Part shown: one piece after another, positions 14,318-17,196 of the stretch
How positions within the stretch are numbered: the stretch's first letter is position 1
Layout: every line of letters begins with the position of its first letter
NCBI GenBank assembly: GCA_900542275.1
Contig: UQMW01000047.1
Coordinates: forward strand, 1 to 17,196
From: an uncultured Collinsella sp.
Lineage (GTDB): Bacteria > Actinomycetota > Coriobacteriia > Coriobacteriales > Coriobacteriaceae
Reading direction: 5' to 3'
Length of the DNA: 17,196 bases
The notes under the pieces: model-generated
Seen by the model: only the letters and a program-made list of their open reading frames with translations
The model's database searches: none
What the model was told of the DNA's origin: nothing
Translations under genes and position numbers: made by a program

Positions 14318-14374
14318 ATCTCAATCTGTAACACCAGGCTCGCTTCTAGCAGCCAAGATGTTACAGATCGAGAC
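14318..14374 (-). repeat. Hairpin repeat copy H4
   Basis: Left arm around 14318-14335, right arm around 14357-14374. Changes at 14318/14374, 14323/14369 and 14334/14358 are all G-U pairs on the minus strand and A-C on the plus strand. It starts 80 bp after H3 and is joined on its right to a REP-like palindrome. Confidence 0.8.
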
Positions 14375-14381
14375 AAACCGA

Positions 14382-14413
14382 ACCATCACAAAGGTGCCCA
14401 CTCCCCCTTGTGG
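14382..14413 (-). repeat. REP-like palindrome, copy 4
   Basis: ACCATCACAAAGG and the imperfect partner CCCTTGTGG flank TGCCCACTCC. Read on the minus strand it gives GGCACCTTTGTGATGGTTCG leading into hairpin H4, the same order as at the two paralogue genes. Confidence 0.7.
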
Positions 14414-14435
14414 CAGCCAAAGCGATACCAGTCTC

Positions 14436-14469
14436 AAAAATAGAAGCCGCCCCAATAAAAAGAGGCGGC
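14436..14469 (-). terminator. Terminator-like stem-loop downstream of the hydratase
   Basis: On the minus strand GCCGCCTC pairs with GGGGCGGC (one wobble) around TTTTTATT, followed by TTCTATTTTT. It is about 140 bp beyond the hydratase stop codon, so it would end that transcript after a long 3' leader-out region including the long hairpin. Confidence 0.65.
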
Positions 14470-14475
14470 ATCAAA

Positions 14476-14514
14476 CCCAGTCTTTTTTAGCGTCCCTCAA
14501 GACCCAACGAGAAC
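14476..14514. repeat. 39-bp direct repeat, copy 2
   Basis: Matches 13052-13090 with one substitution (CGTCCC for CGTCCT). It sits between the terminator-like stem-loop and the long hairpin downstream of the hydratase. Confidence 0.85.
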
Positions 14515-14523
14515 GTCGCGGTA

Positions 14524-14595
14524 GCCCCGGCCACACCTTTCCCTCGGGCGACCCTCGCGAAGCGCGTGAGCACGAGGGAAAGGTGCGGCCGGGGC
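14524..14595. repeat. Long imperfect hairpin after the hydratase gene
   Basis: Arms of 23 bp (14524-14546 and 14573-14595), with GCCCCGGCC at the base and CTTTCCCTCG at the top and one A-C mismatch, enclose a 26-nt loop with an inner CTCGCG/CGCG stem. It starts 12 bp beyond the hydratase stop codon. There is no U-tract, so it is not a standard terminator. It could protect the mRNA 3' end or be a dispersed palindromic element. Confidence 0.8.
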
Positions 14596-14606
14596 GTACA
14601 GCAGCG

Positions 14607-16907
14607 TTACTCGGCAGCGGCCTTGAACTTGTTGTAGTTGATCAGGCAGCCGGCCTTGACGATGGCACGCTCCTCGGCCGTCATATCGGCAATATAGAGC
14701 TCAATCTGCTCGACCGCACCATCGGCACGCACCACGTAGGCGGCGATGCTCTTCAGGTCGCCATCGAGCGCGGCGCGGATACCCGGCACAAAGACGTAAT
14801 CGCCCACCTCAAAGTTGGGCTCGGCCTCCATCTGGAAGGGCACCATGCCCCAGTTCATCACGTTGGAGCGATAGCGCTTGGTGGCGTACTCGTGGACGAT
14901 GTTGGCCAGGCCGCCGATCACGCGCTGGCAGCTCGCCGCCTGCTCGCGGGCGCTGCCGTCGCCGGGCTTCTTGGCGTAGAGCATGGAGCCGTACTCGGTC
15001 GCCTTGGCATCGGCCGTGACACCCGCGCCGGTCAGTGCCTCAAACACGCCCGCAAGCTCGGCATCGAGCGCCGACAGGTCACCCGCGGACTCACCGGCAA
15101 CGCGGCGCTTCTCCACCGCGTCGACCTCCTTGGAGCGGCCCACGTAAGCAGGGTCGCGGCGGCTGAGCGTAAACTCGGCCAGGCCCAGCGGGTTGGAGCG
15201 GAAGGAGCTCGTCTCGCCCGAGGGAATGAGCTCGTCGGTCGTGGTGACCGGGTCCATGATCTTGGAGCACACCTTGAGCAGGATGTCATCGCCGAGCGGC
15301 TCCATCGCGGGCCACGGCTTGATGTTGGGCCCCTCGACCAGCGCATTGGCAGGCTCCGCCTTGCCAAAGCCCCAGTACACGCGCTTCTTGTAGGGAGCGT
15401 CGTCGAAGGTGTACTCGCAGGCCTCGTCCCAAGTCTCCTCGGGCAGGTCGGTCGCCGGCGTCAGCACGCCGCCGTTGGCCGCGGTCGCCGCAATGGAGCG
15501 GGCGTCCATCAGGGCCACGGCGCTCAGCTGGCCATTGCCCGGCTTGGAACCCTCGCGGTTGGGGAAGTTGCGCGTGGTGTGGCGGATGGACAGGCCGTTG
15601 TTGGCGGGCGTGTCGCCGGCGCCGAAGCACGGGCCGCAGAACGCCGTGCGCACAATCGCGCCGGCCTCCATAAGGTCGTAGATATAGCCGCGGCGTGTAA
15701 GCTCGAGCGCCACGGGCTGGCTCGTGGGATAGACCGACAGCGAGAACTCGCCGCAGCCGGTGTTGGCGCCCTTGAGCACGCGAGCAGCCTGGACCACGGA
15801 GTCGTAATTGCCGCCCGAGCAGCCGGCGATAACGCCCTGTTGCACGTGCAGCTTGCCGTCGATGACCTTGTCGAGCAGGCTAAAGTGCGTCTTGCCCTCG
15901 CCGATCTTGGCGGCCTCGAGCTCCACCTCGTGGAGGATGTCCTCGAGGTTCTCGTTGAGCTCGTCGATCTCAAAGCCGTTGGAAGGATGGAACGGCAGCG
16001 CGATCATGGGCTTGATGCTCGACAGGTCGACCTCGACGCAGCCGTCGTAGTAGGCGACATCGGCGGGCTTGAGCTCGCGGTAGTCGTCGCCGCGGCCATG
16101 CATGGCCAAAAACGCGCGCGTGTCCTCGTCGGTTGCCCAGATGCTCGACAGGCAGGTGGTCTCGGTGGTCATGACGTCGACGCCGTTGCGGTAATCGGTC
16201 GTCATGCTCGCGATGCCGGGGCCCACAAACTCCATGACCTTGTTCTTGACATAACCCTTGGCAAAGACGGCGCGGATAATGGCGAGCGCCACGTCGTGCG
16301 GGCCAACGCCGGGGCGCGGGGCGCCCGTGAGGTAGATGGCGACAACGCCGGGATAGGCAACATCGTAGGTGTCGCGCAGCAGCTGCTTTGCCAGCTCGCC
16401 GCCGCCCTCGCCCACGGCCATGGTGCCCAGGGCGCCGTAGCGGGTGTGCGAGTCGGAGCCCAAGATCATCTTGCCGCAACCGGCGAAGTTCTCACGCATA
16501 AAGGAGTGGATGACGGCGATGTGCGGCGGGACGAAGATGCCACCGTACTTCTTGGCAGCCGAGAGGCCAAAGACGTGGTCGTCCTCGTTGATGGTACCGC
16601 CCACGGCGCACAGCGAGTTATGGCAGTTGGTGAGCACGTAGGGCAGCGGGAACTGCTCCATGCCCGAGGCGCGCGCCGTCTGGATGATGCCGACGAAGGT
16701 GATGTCGTGGCTCGCCATGGCATCGAAGCGAATCTTGAGCGCCTCGGGGTCGCCGGACGTATTGTGTGCCTGAAGGATCGAATACGCGATGGTGCCGCGC
16801 TTGGCATCCTCGGGCGTCTGCGTAATACCACGCTCGGCAGCCTCAGCCGCAGGCACAACCTCGCTGCCACCGCGCAGGTAGATGCCGTCCTCGTACAGCT
16901 TGACCAT
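14607..16907 (-). CDS. Aconitase-superfamily hydratase (YbhJ-like)
   Basis: A 766-aa member of the aconitase [4Fe-4S] hydro-lyase superfamily, presumably interconverting a hydroxy-acid by dehydration/rehydration; substrate unknown. The large aconitase domain shows GSDSHTRYGALGTMAVGEGG (150-169), the cluster cysteines C363 (AGCSGGNYDS) and C424/C427 (FCGPCFGAG), and TTRNFPNREGS (444-454), matching the SNRNFEGR region of aconitases. The C-terminal swivel domain is present (~590-766, with HEYATKRYRSNVMNWGMVPF). The first cluster site lacks the classic GSCTNS sequence, so it is not a standard citrate aconitase; it looks closer to the putative hydratase E. coli YbhJ (recognition from memory). ATG 16907 follows GTGGGAGACAGT; an in-frame ATG at 16952 lacks a site. 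It stands alone, with no TCA-cycle neighbours. Confidence 0.88.
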   Translation of the reverse strand: MVKLYEDGIYLRGGSEVVPAAEAAERGITQTPEDAKRGTIAYSILQAHNTSGDPEALKIRFDAMASHDITFVGIIQTARASGMEQFPLPYVLTNCHNSLCAVGGTINEDDHVFGLSAAKKYGGIFVPPHIAVIHSFMRENFAGCGKMILGSDSHTRYGALGTMAVGEGGGELAKQLLRDTYDVAYPGVVAIYLTGAPRPGVGPHDVALAIIRAVFAKGYVKNKVMEFVGPGIASMTTDYRNGVDVMTTETTCLSSIWATDEDTRAFLAMHGRGDDYRELKPADVAYYDGCVEVDLSSIKPMIALPFHPSNGFEIDELNENLEDILHEVELEAAKIGEGKTHFSLLDKVIDGKLHVQQGVIAGCSGGNYDSVVQAARVLKGANTGCGEFSLSVYPTSQPVALELTRRGYIYDLMEAGAIVRTAFCGPCFGAGDTPANNGLSIRHTTRNFPNREGSKPGNGQLSAVALMDARSIAATAANGGVLTPATDLPEETWDEACEYTFDDAPYKKRVYWGFGKAEPANALVEGPNIKPWPAMEPLGDDILLKVCSKIMDPVTTTDELIPSGETSSFRSNPLGLAEFTLSRRDPAYVGRSKEVDAVEKRRVAGESAGDLSALDAELAGVFEALTGAGVTADAKATEYGSMLYAKKPGDGSAREQAASCQRVIGGLANIVHEYATKRYRSNVMNWGMVPFQMEAEPNFEVGDYVFVPGIRAALDGDLKSIAAYVVRADGAVEQIELYIADMTAEERAIVKAGCLINYNKFKAAAE

Positions 16908-16952
16908 ACTGTCTCCCACTCTGCCCGTAAAGCTCGGGCGCATAGCATACAT

Positions 16953-16978
16953 TCGTTCAATATCGTGCCATAGAACGA
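16953..16978 (-). promoter_or_regulatory. Inverted repeat upstream of the hydratase
   Basis: TCGTTC (16953-16958) and GAACGA (16973-16978) are perfect 6-bp arms around 14 bp, 46-71 bp before the hydratase start. A possible operator; a clear promoter could not be read nearby. Confidence 0.3.
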
Positions 16979-17080
16979 TTGCCAGCGGGTTGCGAATCTA
17001 CACGTTCACTTTATCTTAGTAAAGCACAGGACGAGCCCAGCGTGGTCCGGCAGATTTGGTGCAAGAGTGTCCCTTTCGAC

Positions 17081-17109
17081 TAGTCATTTAAGAACGTCCC
17101 CAATGACTA
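17081..17109. repeat. REP-like palindrome near the right edge
   Basis: TAGTCATT (17081-17088) and AATGACTA (17102-17109) are perfect 8-bp arms around TAAGAACGTCCCC, preceded by AGTGTCCCTTTCGAC. The GTCC/GTGTCC context is reminiscent of REP elements. The rest of 17110-17196 holds only a small GCCTTG/CAAGGC stem (17169-17183) and an unsupported open frame. Confidence 0.6.
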
Positions 17110-17196
17110 CCCATAACAACGCCGATGTTTTGGCGCAGACAGCGAAAGCCCGCCAGAGCGAGCAAGGTGCCTTGAAACAAGGCGGCATTGACCTTC

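Noticed and set aside
14157..14374. CRISPR-like array with 80-bp period
   Set aside because: The repeated parts are paired inverted arms, only three units occur, unit starts are 80-81 bp apart with unequal spacers, and no cas gene is present.
14217..16973. 918-aa + strand open frame opposite the hydratase
   Set aside because: It runs through the hairpin repeats and the antisense of the hydratase; composition is typical of a shadow.
17104..17196. Open frame to the right edge starting MTTHNNADVL
   Set aside because: No ribosome binding site, begins within a REP-like palindrome and is too short to judge; not called as a gene.

Overview
The window looks like chromosomal DNA from a high-GC, anaerobic, gut-type actinobacterium, most probably a Coriobacteriia member close to Collinsella. 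This is inferred from the GC- and CGC-rich codon use, a hydrogenase maturation gene beside an iron-sulphur flavoprotein, a Trp-rich membrane protein of a type I associate with DUF5692, a YbhJ-like hydratase and many dispersed palindromic repeats. No rRNA, tRNA or CRISPR array was found.

Left part (1-5805). The 3' part of an IS110-family recombinase enters from the left edge and its element ends about 10 bp beyond the stop codon of hypA. hypA and a large iron-sulphur/FAD oxidoreductase form a leftward operon. In this sequence the oxidoreductase carries a one-base insertion that removes its C-terminal ferredoxin cluster. Divergent from it is a TetR regulator followed by a multi-pass membrane protein; the shared intergenic region holds two near-identical 15-bp palindromes that are good operator candidates. 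A strong terminator closes the rightward unit.

Middle part (5806-12147). A membrane-anchored protein with a very acidic N-terminal region (+) converges on an AAA/DUF4143 ATPase (-). The ATPase promoter lies inside a perfect 25-bp inverted repeat. A 64-aa proline/lysine-rich protein and the disaggregase clpB, both leftward, follow; clpB has a clear terminator.

Right part (12148-17196). Two paralogous, divergent, single-span membrane proteins of unknown function sit in a repeat-rich island. The island holds four copies of a hairpin with invariant arm spacing, several REP-like palindromes built around CACAAAGGTGCC, a 39-bp direct repeat and a five-unit 9-bp tandem array. Then comes a leftward aconitase-superfamily hydratase with a long hairpin and a terminator-like stem-loop downstream, and a repeat-bearing right edge without a supported gene.

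The most distinctive signals are the composite REP-plus-hairpin units, whose arm changes nearly all keep G-U pairing on one particular strand, and the inverted duplication of gene plus downstream repeat.
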